From CAVVKW01 sp963761705 (GTDB lineage: Bacteria; Verrucomicrobiota; Verrucomicrobiia; Chthoniobacterales; JAATET01), in NCBI GenBank assembly GCA_963761705.1, contig CAVXHK010000001.1:1612001-1676000 (forward strand): a stretch of DNA of 64,000 nt, given 5' to 3'. The translations under genes and the position numbers were made by a program. Of this stretch, positions 16,958 through 25,100 are shown one piece after another. The notes under the pieces were generated by a model, which worked only from the letters and a program-made list of their open reading frames with translations, did not search any database and had not been told where the DNA came from. The stretch's first letter is position 1; each line of letters starts with the position of its first letter.

Positions 16958-17431
16958 TTAAAGATTTTTGAGGAAGCTGCGGAGCATCCAGAGGGTCTTT
17001 TCGTGGACACGGAGCCGACCGATGGCGAGATCCTGAGTCTCAAGGTCCTTCGCTTTCTCGGCTTCATCGCGGAGGTTGGTTAGGTTTGCTTCGACGATCT
17101 CGTTGGCTTCGACGAGGGCGGCAACGTAGTCTTTGGCCGGGGTCGCGCCAATGGGGAGTTCGTCGATCGTGGTCATCTTGCTGAGAGTGAGAAGTCCGCC
17201 GGGGGCGTATTCTTCGAGGGCGCGCAGGCGCTCGGCAAGGTCGTCGACCGCAATGAAGAGTTCTTCGTATTGGGTCTGGAAAGCAGCGTGGAGCGAGAAG
17301 AAGTGAACTCCTTCGACGTTCCAATGGGCGACGTGCGTTTGGGCGAGGAGCGAGTAGGTGTCCGCGATGCACGTGCGGAGGCAGTTGTTGACGGCGGTGG
17401 ATTCTTTTTGGGTCAGGGTATCGGTGGACAT
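16958..17431 (-). CDS. dps: Dps-family ferritin-like DNA-protection protein
   Basis: A 157-residue four-helix ferritin-like protein. The ferroxidase signature of Dps is present: QTHVAHWNVEGVHFFSLHAAF (conserved His and Trp-Asn-Val), then YEELFIAVDDLAERLRALEE (Asp/Glu ligands). Dps forms dodecamers that oxidise Fe2+ with hydrogen peroxide, store iron and coat DNA under stress. Length matches the family (about 160). It is single-standing, with a divergent small Cys-rich gene starting 49 bases upstream. No clear PerR or OxyR operator was recognised in that spacer. Confidence 0.93.
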   Translation of the reverse strand: MSTDTLTQKESTAVNNCLRTCIADTYSLLAQTHVAHWNVEGVHFFSLHAAFQTQYEELFIAVDDLAERLRALEEYAPGGLLTLSKMTTIDELPIGATPAKDYVAALVEANEIVEANLTNLRDEAEKAKDLETQDLAIGRLRVHEKTLWMLRSFLKNL

Positions 17432-17479
17432 AATATTTTGCGTGGTTTCGTAATCTATCCGATTGATGCAGATTGTCGA

Positions 17480-17653
17480 ATGGCGAAGACGCTTTGTGAT
17501 TGGTCGAAGAAGGAGATCGAACGAGATTTTGGCAAGCTGTGCGAGCTCGTCACACCAGCTCGATACGTTTGTCGGAAATGCACGCGCAGCGCGGCGACTT
17601 CGAAGGTGTTGTGCAAGCCGCGGAAGGTCACAGCGGTGGTTGCCGAAAAGTGA
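17480..17653 (+). CDS. Small cysteine-containing basic protein (57 aa), divergent from dps
   Basis: A 57-residue protein from the ATG at 17480: MAKTLCDWSKKEIERDFGKL, then CELVTPARYVCRKCTRSAAT, then SKVLCKPRKVTAVVAEK. It has five Cys, including a C-x2-C (residues 31-34), and a later C-K-P-R. This is suggestive of a small zinc-binding or redox fold. Codon use is less GC3-biased than neighbours, but the sequence is protein-like, and I have a vague memory of similar Verrucomicrobial small proteins with the D-W-S-K-K and V-C-R-K-C motifs. It shares a 48-base promoter region with the stress gene dps. Confidence 0.6.
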   Translation: MAKTLCDWSKKEIERDFGKLCELVTPARYVCRKCTRSAATSKVLCKPRKVTAVVAEK

Positions 17654-17666
17654 CGCAACTCGCGCG

Positions 17667-17696
17667 TTGACAAAACCGGGGGCGGGAAGATTTTAT
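17667..17696 (+). promoter_or_regulatory. Sigma-70-type promoter for tRNA-His
   Basis: TTGACA at 17667-17672 is separated by 18 bases from TTTTAT at 17691-17696, about 38 bases before the mature tRNA. This is the best housekeeping promoter match I saw in the window and fits an isolated stable-RNA gene. Confidence 0.6.
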
Positions 17697-17733
17697 CACC
17701 TCAACTCCTCGGTCGGCTTGGGCCGATTCCAAT

Positions 17734-17809
17734 GGTGGTCGTAGTTCAATGGTAGAGCCCCAGATTGTGATTCTGGTTGTTGCGGGTTCGAGTCCCGTCG
17801 ATCACCCCA
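17734..17809 (+). tRNA. tRNA-His (anticodon GTG)
   Basis: A complete cloverleaf. The acceptor stem GTGGTCG/CGATCAC has one G-U pair. The D arm is followed by an anticodon stem CCAGA/TCTGG enclosing TTGTGAT, with anticodon GTG at 17767-17769, and the T arm is GCGGG-TTCGAGT-CCCGT. The extra G at -1 (17734) opposite discriminator C73 (17806) is the identity feature of tRNA-His, and the 3' CCA is encoded (17807-17809). It is followed by a hairpin terminator. Confidence 0.97.
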
Positions 17810-17814
17810 CTTTT

Positions 17815-17848
17815 CCGGTTGATGTGGGGTCGTGACCCAACCGGTTTT
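17815..17848 (+). terminator. Rho-independent terminator after tRNA-His
   Basis: CCGGTT at 17815-17820 pairs with AACCGG at 17839-17844, with an inner GGGTC/GACCC stem and a short internal bulge. TTTT follows directly. It lies six bases after the tRNA. Confidence 0.75.
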
Positions 17849-17850
17849 CG

Positions 17851-18018
17851 ATGGAGTCCGCTGGCCGCGGCGCGGTTCACGCGGGCTTCGCGGCGGTTGT
17901 GAGTTTGCTGGCGGGCTTTTTCGACTCAGCGTCGATGCGGGTGGTCGATCATCTTCGCGACGGCTCCTGCGAGGGATCTTTGAGCTGGCAGATGCTGGTC
18001 AACGAGGCTGCGCGTTAG
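17851..18018 (+). CDS. Possible small ORF (55 aa), unrecognised
   Basis: An ATG just after the tRNA terminator opens a 55-codon frame with a hydrophobic stretch (VHAGFAAVVSLLAGFF) and a plausible soluble tail (MRVVDHLRDGSCEGSLSWQM). Third positions are mostly G or C. Against it: no Shine-Dalgarno, no promoter visible, and the start sits in the terminator's trailing bases. It could equally be chance in high-GC DNA. Confidence 0.3.
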   Translation: MESAGRGAVHAGFAAVVSLLAGFFDSASMRVVDHLRDGSCEGSLSWQMLVNEAAR

Positions 18019-18044
18019 TTCGTTTCCTTTGCGCTCGCGGGGGA

Positions 18045-18968
18045 TCAGCTGCCGAACACCGATGCGCACTCTTGGGCGGTGTTCACGTGAACTTCGACGA
18101 CCTTGCCGACGTCGGGCGTGTAGCCGCCGGCGAGGACCCAGGCGACGGGGATGGCGTGGTCGCGGGCGAACTCGAAGACGCGGCGGTCGCGGGCGGCGAG
18201 GTCGGCCGGGCCGAGGTCAAGGGGGGAATACGGGTCGTCGCGAAGGGGATCGGCTCCGGCTTGGTAGAGCAGGAGGTCGGGTTTGCCGCGGGTGAGAAGT
18301 CGCCGGAGATTGGCTTCGAGGATGGCGAGCATTTCAGGGCCGTCGCAGCCGTTAGGGAGAATGGCGGATTCGTGGTTGGGGCCGGTGGGGTGGTGGATGG
18401 TCGTGACGTCGGCGTGGGGAACGTTGTTCCAGTAGTCGTTGCCGTAGATCGAGAGGGCGTAGACGTGGGGGCGGGTTTCGGCGAGGGAGGCGGTGCCGTT
18501 GCCGTAGTGAAGGTCGAGGTCGAGGATGGCGGCGGTTCGAATTTTTCCTGCTGCGACGAGGGCGTCGATGGCGACGATGAGTCCGTTGAACGTGCAAAAG
18601 CCTTCGCCGTGATCGGCGTGGGCGTGGTGGAAACCGCTGGCGAGCGCGCCGGAGACGCCGGTGGTGAGAGCGGCGTCGGCGGCGGCGAGAACGCCGCCGC
18701 TGGTGAGGCGGACGGAGGCGTCGAGTTCGGCGGACCAGGGGAATTTCTGGGACTCCGCGAGGTCGAGGGGGGTGCCGTTGCGGATGGCTTCGACGTAGGC
18801 TGAGGTGTGAACGCGGAGGAGGTCGGTGTCGGTAATTGGGGGCGGGGCGGTGAGGTGAAAGCGGGGGTTGGTGGCGAGGGCATCAGCGACGAGTTGGAAC
18901 TTGCGGATCGGCATGACGTGGTTACCGAGGGGGGCGGCGAAGCCGGGGGCGTGGTGGAGGGGGATCAT
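18045..18968 (-). CDS. Histone-deacetylase-like amidohydrolase (AcuC/AphA group)
   Basis: A 307-residue zinc deacetylase of the arginase/deacetylase fold. The active-site elements are all present: GFHHAHADHGEGFCTFN (the tandem His charge-relay pair), ILDLDLHYGNGT (zinc ligands D-x-H), QAGADPLRDDPYSPLDL (third zinc ligand Asp) and VLAGGY (transition-state Tyr). Bacterial members remove acetyl groups from acetyl-CoA synthetase, polyamines or small acetylamines. The substrate here cannot be told. It ends just before the tRNA region; the GNAT-like gene lies 15 bases downstream of its start on the same strand, so the order is GNAT-like then deacetylase in one transcript. An acetyltransferase-like/deacetylase pairing is suggestive. 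Confidence 0.9.
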   Translation of the reverse strand: MIPLHHAPGFAAPLGNHVMPIRKFQLVADALATNPRFHLTAPPPITDTDLLRVHTSAYVEAIRNGTPLDLAESQKFPWSAELDASVRLTSGGVLAAADAALTTGVSGALASGFHHAHADHGEGFCTFNGLIVAIDALVAAGKIRTAAILDLDLHYGNGTASLAETRPHVYALSIYGNDYWNNVPHADVTTIHHPTGPNHESAILPNGCDGPEMLAILEANLRRLLTRGKPDLLLYQAGADPLRDDPYSPLDLGPADLAARDRRVFEFARDHAIPVAWVLAGGYTPDVGKVVEVHVNTAQECASVFGS

Positions 18969-18983
18969 GTTTGAGCCGTCGAA

Positions 18984-19781
18984 TTAGGGTTGAGTCGGGT
19001 TAAGGAGGTCGATCGTCGGTGGAACGAGGGGGGCGTTACCTTCCAGCCCGCTGGCGGAATACATGGTGAGGAGGGAGGTGATGATTTCTTGGGCTTCGAC
19101 GGCGGTGAGGCTCGAAGTCGGACTTTGGTTGATGCGGCGGATGAGGAGGGAAAGAGGGATGGGTCTCGGGCCGCCGGCGCGGGTGATTTCCGCAGGGTCG
19201 CGAAAGTCGGGTTGGCGGTAGTCGAGGTGGGTGGGGTCGAGTTTGAGAAAGCCAGCTTTGGCGTAGGCGGCGAGGCGGGTCGCGTTGGCTTCGTCGCTGG
19301 GATCGGCAGGTTCCATCTCGGCGACGAGGGTGATCGGCGAATCGGGGGGGAGGTTGTGAATCTCGAGCAGAACGCGGGCGGTTTGGAGGGGGAGGGCGCG
19401 GAGCCAGCCAGCCAGGCCGGTGCGGCGCCAACTCGGCGCGATCAGGTTGTGGGACAGGTGGACGACGGCACCGCCGGTCGCTGGGTTGAGGATGGCGGTG
19501 TGGTCGCGGACGGCGGCAAAGGCGCCGGTTTCGTCGGTGAGGTAAGCGAGCTCGTACCGGAGGGCGTGGCCGCAGTGGAGATCGGTGGGTGAACGGGCGA
19601 GGCGGGTGGTCAGGATGGTGGCGGCCTCGAGTTCGTTGGCGGTGGCGAATTCGCTGTGGAGGGCGTGGTAGGCGGGGTCGAAGTGGGGGTCGCTGGCCGA
19701 GGTGACTCGGTGCAGGCGGATGGATGAGAGGTCGGCGGTGAGGCTCTTGGCGTCGTTGGGAGCGAGGTCGCCGGGGATCAT
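18984..19781 (-). CDS. GNAT-like acyltransferase-fold protein of unknown function
   Basis: A 265-residue protein from the ATG at 19781. The core (ELEAATILTTRLARSPTDLH, HLSHNLIAPSWRRTGLAGWL, ITLVAEMEPADPSDEANATR, AAYAKAGFLKLDP) has the look of a GNAT acetyltransferase: a V-H-L-x-x-N-x-I-x-P-x-x-R-R-x-G-L-A segment at the acetyl-CoA-binding position, then a Y-x-K-A-G-F terminal strand. The frame is open further upstream to an ATG at 19868 that overlaps the galM stop as TGATG. That extension is low-quality (Pro/Arg-rich, with a hairpin-forming GC tract), so I prefer the shorter start. It is followed closely by the deacetylase-like gene. Confidence 0.65.
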   Translation of the reverse strand: MIPGDLAPNDAKSLTADLSSIRLHRVTSASDPHFDPAYHALHSEFATANELEAATILTTRLARSPTDLHCGHALRYELAYLTDETGAFAAVRDHTAILNPATGGAVVHLSHNLIAPSWRRTGLAGWLRALPLQTARVLLEIHNLPPDSPITLVAEMEPADPSDEANATRLAAYAKAGFLKLDPTHLDYRQPDFRDPAEITRAGGPRPIPLSLLIRRINQSPTSSLTAVEAQEIITSLLTMYSASGLEGNAPLVPPTIDLLNPTQP

Positions 19782-19867
19782 CCAGGAGGAATGCACGTTT
19801 AAACCTGTAGTTTGGGATCGGATGAAGGCTGGAAGCGGAGACCGCCGCTCCGGGCAACCCGGGGTCA

Positions 19868-20854
19868 TCAACCGAAGCGGTAAGTGGTTCTTTGGGTGTA
19901 GGTCTGGCCAGGTCGGAGAGTGGTGGTGGGGAAATGTGCGTGGTTCGGGCTGTCGGGGTAGTGTTGGGCTTCGAGGCAGAAGGCGCTTCGATAGGGGTAG
20001 GGTTTGCCGCCTTTTCCGGGTTCACCGGCGAGAAAGTTGCCGCCGTAGAAATGAATGGCTGGCTGGTCGGTGAGGACTTCGACGGTGCGGCCGGTGGCGG
20101 GGTGGTGGACCGTGGCGGCGGATTGGTAGCCAGCCGCAGGGAGGACGAACGATTGGTCGTAGCCTCCGGTGGCGACGAGCGGGGGAAAGCCTTCGGCCGG
20201 GGTGTCGATGGCGCGGGGCTGGCGGAAGTCAAGGGGGGTGCCGGCGATCAGCGGCAGTTCGCCGGTGGGTTCGACGGTGGCGGAAGGCTGGACGAAGCGT
20301 TCGGCGGGGATGGTGATCTCGTGATCCGCGATGCTCGGGGCGCCTTCGTGGGCGAGATTGAAGTAGGCGTGGTTCGTGAGGTTGAGGATGGTGGGGGCGT
20401 CGGTATTGGCTTCGTAGCGGATGTCGATGGCGTTGTTGGGGGTGAGTTCGAAGGTGACGGAGACGTGGAGGTTACCGGGGTAGCCGGCTTCACCGTCGGG
20501 GCTCTGGCGCGAGAAACGGATGAGGTGCGGGGTGACCTCGCTTTCCCAGATCCTGGTGGAAAAACCGTCGGGTCCGCCATGGAGATGGTGGGGGCCGTCG
20601 TTGGTCGCGAGTTGGTAGTCGGTGCCGTCGAGGGTGAAGCGACCGTGGGCGATGCGGTTGGCGTAGCGGCCGGGGGTGACTCCGAAGTAGCTGGGGTTGT
20701 CGAGGTATTCGGCGGGGGTGTCGAAGCCGAGGAGGACGTCGGCGAAGTGGCCATTACGGTCAGGGACGTGGGCCGCGACGAGGGCGGCTCCGACGTTCGT
20801 GAGGACGATGCGGACGCCGTTGGCGTTGATGAGTTCGTAGAATTCGGGCTTCAT
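19868..20854 (-). CDS. galM: Aldose 1-epimerase (galactose mutarotase)
   Basis: A 328-residue mutarotase that interconverts alpha and beta anomers of aldoses. Family marks are FGVTPGRYANRIAHGRFTLD, NDGPHHLHGGPDGFSTRIWE (conserved His and G-G), LTNHAYFNLA (catalytic His) and the C-terminal YPYRSAFCLEAQHYPDSPNH with the catalytic Glu. Length is typical (about 340). Its ATG overlaps the stop of the upstream MscS-type gene (ATGA), so translation may be coupled. No galactose pathway genes are adjacent. Confidence 0.94.
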   Translation of the reverse strand: MKPEFYELINANGVRIVLTNVGAALVAAHVPDRNGHFADVLLGFDTPAEYLDNPSYFGVTPGRYANRIAHGRFTLDGTDYQLATNDGPHHLHGGPDGFSTRIWESEVTPHLIRFSRQSPDGEAGYPGNLHVSVTFELTPNNAIDIRYEANTDAPTILNLTNHAYFNLAHEGAPSIADHEITIPAERFVQPSATVEPTGELPLIAGTPLDFRQPRAIDTPAEGFPPLVATGGYDQSFVLPAAGYQSAATVHHPATGRTVEVLTDQPAIHFYGGNFLAGEPGKGGKPYPYRSAFCLEAQHYPDSPNHAHFPTTTLRPGQTYTQRTTYRFG

Positions 20855-21741
20855 GTGGGCGGATTCGAGGGATCGTTTTTGATCCAAAGGGTTCGCTGCG
20901 GGAAGGGGATTTCGATCTTGGCAGCGTCGAACGCTTCTTTGATGAGGCCGCGGAGTTCGCGGCCAACGGGCCATTGTTTTCCGGGGAGGACTTTCATCCA
21001 AGCGCGGAGTTGGACCGAGCTTTCGCCGAGGGACTCGACGCCGAGGACCTCGGGGGCTTCGAGGACAATGTCGGGATGCTCGAGGGCGTAAGTGGTCAGT
21101 AATTTGCTCAGAACCTCGGACGCGTGGCGAAAGTCGGCGTCGTAGGCGATGTCGAGATCGAGGACGAGGCGGGACCAATCGCGGGTGAGGACGGTGACGC
21201 ATTTGATCTCGCCGTTCGGGATGATGTGGACGCCGCCGTCGGCCCCGCGGAGCACGATCGTGCGGAGGTTGATCTCCTCGACGCCCCCCGCGAGGTCGCC
21301 GACTTTGACGACGTCGCCAACGGAGAATTGACTCTCGATGATGATGAAAGCTCCGGTGATGATGTCTTTCACCAGGCTCTGTGCGCCGAAACCGACGGCG
21401 ACGCCCACGATGCCGGCGCTGGCGAGGATCGGCGCGATGGCGAAGCCGAGTTCTCCGAAGATCATGACGAGCGCAACGACCGTGAGAGAGATCGAGGCGA
21501 TCGCTTGGAAGAGGCCAATGAGCGTGTTCTGCCGTTTGGTCGCCATGAGGACGTCGACGGCGGCGGTGCCGTGGGGGCGGACGGCGAGCTTGATCCCGCG
21601 GTTGATGAAGGTCCGGGCGAGTCGGGTTGCGATGGCGAGACCGATGAGGATGAGGACGATCTTGACGCCCGAGGTGATGGACCAAGTGACGAGGGTTTCG
21701 AGGTGCGGCTGCCACCAGGCGGCGGTGAGAAATTTGGACAT
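20851..21741 (-). CDS. Small-conductance mechanosensitive channel (MscS family)
   Basis: A 296-residue inner-membrane protein. Three hydrophobic segments lie within residues 1-140, the third (FAIAPILASAGIVGVAVGFG) being the Gly/Ala-rich pore helix, followed by AQSLVKDIITGAFIIIESQFSVGD, the signature of MscS. The beta domain (VKVGDLAGGVEEINLRTIVL, GGVHIIPNGEI) and a C-terminal alpha/beta domain complete it. It releases solutes on hypo-osmotic shock. It resembles the short MscS type (E. coli MscS is 286 residues). It sits upstream of, and overlaps, galM. Confidence 0.94.
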   Translation of the reverse strand: MSKFLTAAWWQPHLETLVTWSITSGVKIVLILIGLAIATRLARTFINRGIKLAVRPHGTAAVDVLMATKRQNTLIGLFQAIASISLTVVALVMIFGELGFAIAPILASAGIVGVAVGFGAQSLVKDIITGAFIIIESQFSVGDVVKVGDLAGGVEEINLRTIVLRGADGGVHIIPNGEIKCVTVLTRDWSRLVLDLDIAYDADFRHASEVLSKLLTTYALEHPDIVLEAPEVLGVESLGESSVQLRAWMKVLPGKQWPVGRELRGLIKEAFDAAKIEIPFPQRTLWIKNDPSNPPT

Positions 21742-21858
21742 GAGAAGAGACGGAGCGGTGCTGGGTTCGGTTGAAAGTTAAGCTGTCGGCAACTCGAAGG
21801 GGGGGATCGTTCGCCGGAAAGGGGGAGAATTTACGGGATTGTGCTAGGCTTGTCGGCG

Positions 21859-23874
21859 ATGAAGTGGCGGATTTTCACGTTGGTCTGGTTGTTGGTGGGG
21901 ATGACCGGGGTGCTCGGGCAGGAGTTTCAGGGCGAGACGTTGGTGAAGGCGAGGTTGGTTGCAGACACGACGGCGGTGGTGCCGGGGAAGGCCTTCCGGG
22001 TCGGATTGGTGCTCGAGATGGCTCCGAGGTGGCATACTTATTGGCAATACTCGGGCGATGCCGGGATTCCGACCTCGGTTGATTGGGACTTGCCCGAAGG
22101 TTTCGGTGCGGGGCCGATCGAGTGGCCGCTGCCGGAGGGAATTCTCGAGCCGGGTGACATCCAGGTCTACGCCTACGGCGACGAGGTGATGCTGATGACG
22201 ACGATTCAGCCGCCTGCGGAGATCGCCGGGGGGGCGGTGACGATCTCGGGGACGGCAGACTGGCTGGTGTGTGCGGAGCTGTGCATCCCGGGTTCGGCGG
22301 AGCTTTCGCTCGAGTTGCCCGTCGCGGCGGAGGGCGCTGTTGCGAACGCGGATCTGTTCAAAAAATGGATGGCGCTGGTCCCGAGCTTGGAAGCGCCCCC
22401 GATTGATGTGACCTGGTCGCGGGAAGGAGGCGATGTGGTCGCCCGGATGCGACCTGGCGCGGGCGTGGAAGCGGTCGAATTTTATCCGTTGCCGGGCAAA
22501 AATCAGGAAGTCGGACACGCTCGGGTATCCAACGACGGCGGGGAATACACGGTGCGGATCGCGGTCGTCGGAGATCTCCCCGGAGTCTTGGTAGCTGAGG
22601 GGCCGGACGGTCCCCGTGGCTGGATGGTGAGTCAGACCGCGGCTCACTCCGAGGGTGCCGGGCTTGGGCTCTGGCAGGCTTTGTTGCTCGGCGTTCTTGG
22701 CGGGCTGATTCTGAACTTGATGCCGTGCGTGCTGCCCGTGATCTCGCTGAAGGTCTTTGGATTTATCCAGCAGGCGGGTGAGGCCCCGGGGAAGATCCTT
22801 GCGCACGGACTGGCGTTTTCGGGTGGGATCTTTGCTTGGTTTCTCGGGCTGGGGTTGGTCGTGGTCGGGTTGAAGGCTGGCGGGAGCGAGGTGAATTGGG
22901 CGTTTCAGTTTCAGAATCCGATTTTTTTGGTCGTGGTGTCGGCGGTGGTCTTCGTGTTTGCGCTGAATCTGCTCGGGGTGTTCGAGGTGAATCTGCCCGG
23001 GCGAGCGTCGGGTGGGATGGCGTCGATGGGCAGCCGCGAGGGGTTGGCGGGATCATTTTTCCAGGGGGCTTTCGCGACCTTGTTGGCGACACCGTGCACG
23101 GGGCCATTTCTCGGAACGGCTCTGGGGTTTGCGTTCGCGCAATCGGCATTCGTCATTCTAGCGATGTTCGGTGCCGTCGCCTTGGGGATGGCCTTGCCGT
23201 ATCTACTGCTGGCGGCTCGACCAGGCTGGATGAAGTATTTGCCAAAGCCGGGGGCCTGGATGGAGCGTTTGAAGCAATTCATGGCGTTTCCGTTGTTCGC
23301 GACGCTGCTGTGGCTGCTCTTCGTGCTCGGTCAGCAGAACGAGGTGGGAACGGTCATTTGGATCGGGGCGTTTCTGCTTGGGTTGGGGCTTGCCTGCTGG
23401 ATCTACGGTTCGTTTTACGGCTTGGCCGGGAGTGCGAGGTCGCGATGGGTGGCTCTGGTCATGGCTGTCTTCGTCGCGGTCGGCGGTGGCTGGTGGTCGC
23501 TGGGAAACGCGTTTGCGGGCGAAGAAGCGGAGTTTTGGCAGCCATTCTCCCAATCCCGGGTTGATGAATTGCTCGCGGAAGGGCGTCCGGTGTTTGTCGA
23601 CTTCACGGCCGACTGGTGCCTGATCTGCAAATACAACGAGCGGACCGTGCTCGATCTGGCCGCGGTGCGAGAGGCTTTCGCCGCCAAAGAAGTCGTTCCA
23701 ATCAAAGCGGACTGGACGGGCGCGGATCCAGAGATCACGGCGGCGCTGAAGAAATTTGGGCGAGTTGGGGTGCCGTTTTACGTTTTGTATCCGCGGGACG
23801 GCGGCGAACCTGTGACGTTTCCGGAGTTGTTGACGGAGTCGATCGTGCTTTCCGCTTTGGACGAGCTGAGGTGA
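21859..23874 (+). CDS. dsbD: Thiol:disulfide interchange protein DsbD family
   Basis: A 671-residue protein from the ATG at 21859, which starts a signal peptide (MKWRIFTLVWLLVGMTGVLG). A GTG six codons earlier is possible. About residues 20-270 form the periplasmic domain with WLVCAELCIPG. About 280-540 form eight membrane helices with the conserved intramembrane cysteines in LNLMPCVLPVISLK and LLATPCTGPFLG. The C-terminal thioredoxin-like domain carries FVDFTADWCLICKYNE (C-x2-C). Electrons pass from cytoplasmic thioredoxin through these three pairs to periplasmic substrates. A separate thioredoxin-like protein follows 54 bases downstream and may be a partner. Confidence 0.92.
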   Translation: MKWRIFTLVWLLVGMTGVLGQEFQGETLVKARLVADTTAVVPGKAFRVGLVLEMAPRWHTYWQYSGDAGIPTSVDWDLPEGFGAGPIEWPLPEGILEPGDIQVYAYGDEVMLMTTIQPPAEIAGGAVTISGTADWLVCAELCIPGSAELSLELPVAAEGAVANADLFKKWMALVPSLEAPPIDVTWSREGGDVVARMRPGAGVEAVEFYPLPGKNQEVGHARVSNDGGEYTVRIAVVGDLPGVLVAEGPDGPRGWMVSQTAAHSEGAGLGLWQALLLGVLGGLILNLMPCVLPVISLKVFGFIQQAGEAPGKILAHGLAFSGGIFAWFLGLGLVVVGLKAGGSEVNWAFQFQNPIFLVVVSAVVFVFALNLLGVFEVNLPGRASGGMASMGSREGLAGSFFQGAFATLLATPCTGPFLGTALGFAFAQSAFVILAMFGAVALGMALPYLLLAARPGWMKYLPKPGAWMERLKQFMAFPLFATLLWLLFVLGQQNEVGTVIWIGAFLLGLGLACWIYGSFYGLAGSARSRWVALVMAVFVAVGGGWWSLGNAFAGEEAEFWQPFSQSRVDELLAEGRPVFVDFTADWCLICKYNERTVLDLAAVREAFAAKEVVPIKADWTGADPEITAALKKFGRVGVPFYVLYPRDGGEPVTFPELLTESIVLSALDELR

Positions 23875-23928
23875 GCTTCGGTTTAGTCGTAGGTTGTGGA
23901 ATCTGCGCGATCGGTTACCTTCCGGGAC

Positions 23929-24528
23929 ATGAAAGCGATTCTTTCCTCTCTCGCCGTCGGTATCATCTCCTGCTCATTCGCGCTGGCCGCGGCGGAGATC
24001 GGTAAACCCGCTCCAGATTTCACCCTCATGGATTCGGACGGGACGTCTCATTCGCTGGCGGACTTCAAAGGCAAGACGGTCGTTCTCGAGTGGTTCAATC
24101 ACGACTGTCCGTTCGTGCAGAAGCACTACAGCGGTGGCAACATGCAGCAGCTGCAGGAGGCAGCGGTTGATTCCGGCGTCGTCTGGCTGAGCGTCATTTC
24201 ATCGGCTGAAGGGAAGCAGGGCTACCTCACACCCGAGGAAGCGAAGGCGAAAAAAGCCGAGTTGGGATCGAACGCGACGGCCGTTCTCCTGGATGCTGAC
24301 GGCAAGGTTGGCAAGCTCTACGACGCGAAAACCACGCCCGACATGTTCGTCATCGATGGCGAGGGCACCCTCGTTTACAAGGGAGCGATCGACAGCGTGA
24401 AGGACACGAAGCCAGCTTCGATCGAAGGCGCGACGAACTACGTCACGGCCGCATTGGATTCATTGGAAGCAGGCGAGGCGGTCGAAGTGCCGAAGACCAA
24501 ACCTTACGGCTGCTCCGTCAAGTATTGA
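23929..24528 (+). CDS. Periplasmic thioredoxin-like/peroxiredoxin-family protein
   Basis: A 199-residue secreted protein with a signal peptide (MKAILSSLAVGIISCSFALA) and an AhpC/TSA-redoxin domain: GKPAPDFTLMDSDGTSHSLA, VVLEWFNHDCPFVQKHY (one active-site Cys in C-P-F-V-Q-K-H-Y) and TTPDMFVIDGEGTLVYKGAI. The C-x-x-C of thioredoxins is replaced by C-P-F-V, so it looks like the one-Cys redoxin subgroup seen often after dsbD-like genes. It may reduce periplasmic peroxides or thiols with electrons from DsbD. A Cys near the C-terminus (KPYGCSVKY) could be the resolving residue. Confidence 0.85.
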   Translation: MKAILSSLAVGIISCSFALAAAEIGKPAPDFTLMDSDGTSHSLADFKGKTVVLEWFNHDCPFVQKHYSGGNMQQLQEAAVDSGVVWLSVISSAEGKQGYLTPEEAKAKKAELGSNATAVLLDADGKVGKLYDAKTTPDMFVIDGEGTLVYKGAIDSVKDTKPASIEGATNYVTAALDSLEAGEAVEVPKTKPYGCSVKY

Positions 24529-24562
24529 GCGATTTTTTCGGCGGCTCTTACTTTTGCCGCCT

Positions 24563-24578
24563 AGCGGTCTGAACCGCT
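24563..24578. terminator. Small hairpin between convergent genes
   Basis: AGCGGT-CTGA-ACCGCT, a 6-base-pair stem. It sits next to a second weaker GGCGGC/GCCGCC pair at about 24540-24561. T-rich runs lie just before it. It may end the plus-strand redoxin transcript and the minus-strand unknown gene. Confidence 0.35.
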
Positions 24579-24589
24579 GCGGCAGCTCA

Positions 24590-25081
24590 TCACTTCCGAC
24601 CGCCGTGGAACTCCACGGCGGTCCCATTGACGTCGAGGACGATCTCCATCGCTCCCCCGCCAACCAGGCGGATGGCTCCAATCGTCCTCGTCTCGCCGCT
24701 GGTGGCAGCGATCGTGATGCGGCGATTTTTGAGTTCATAAGTTCCGGTTGCGGCGAGGCCGGGCCGGGTGGGGTCGATGGTGTTGGCGGAAAACGTGCCG
24801 TCGGCGGCGAAGCGGAAAACGGTGCGAATTTTCGATTCAACACCCTCGTTGCTGAAGAACGTATTTCTCCAGACGACTTTTGAAGTGTCTCCGCTCCGCG
24901 AGGAGCGGATAACAATCTTGCTGGCGCCCCCGTTCTGGATTTCGGGACCGTTGACGTTGTAGCCGCCGTCGTATTTCGCGACGAATTTTTTGAAGCCCGT
25001 GCGCTGGCCCGCTGAGACCGTGGCGATGCTGACGACGGCCGCAAGGAACAGGAGGGCGGTGGGATGAGGTCGGATCATCAT
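24590..25081 (-). CDS. Secreted protein of unknown function
   Basis: A 163-residue protein with a signal peptide (MMIRPHPTALLFLAAVVSIA ... VSAGQ). The mature part is beta-rich and basic: FVAKYDGGYNVNGPEI, VFRFAADGTFSANTID, GTYELKNRRITIAATSGET. The pattern of a data-like strand array ending in VLDVNGTAVEFHGGRK suggests a small beta-barrel or beta-sandwich, but no family is recognised. Just upstream on the same strand lie the remains of another secreted-protein gene and of hipA, so this gene may be the survivor of a decaying locus. Confidence 0.65.
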   Translation of the reverse strand: MMIRPHPTALLFLAAVVSIATVSAGQRTGFKKFVAKYDGGYNVNGPEIQNGGASKIVIRSSRSGDTSKVVWRNTFFSNEGVESKIRTVFRFAADGTFSANTIDPTRPGLAATGTYELKNRRITIAATSGETRTIGAIRLVGGGAMEIVLDVNGTAVEFHGGRK

Positions 25082-25100
25082 GCGAGTGTGGTGAGTGTGG

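Noticed and set aside
17455..17673. 72-residue minus-strand ORF upstream of dps
   Set aside because: Overlaps the better-supported small Cys-rich gene on the plus strand and shows no motif.
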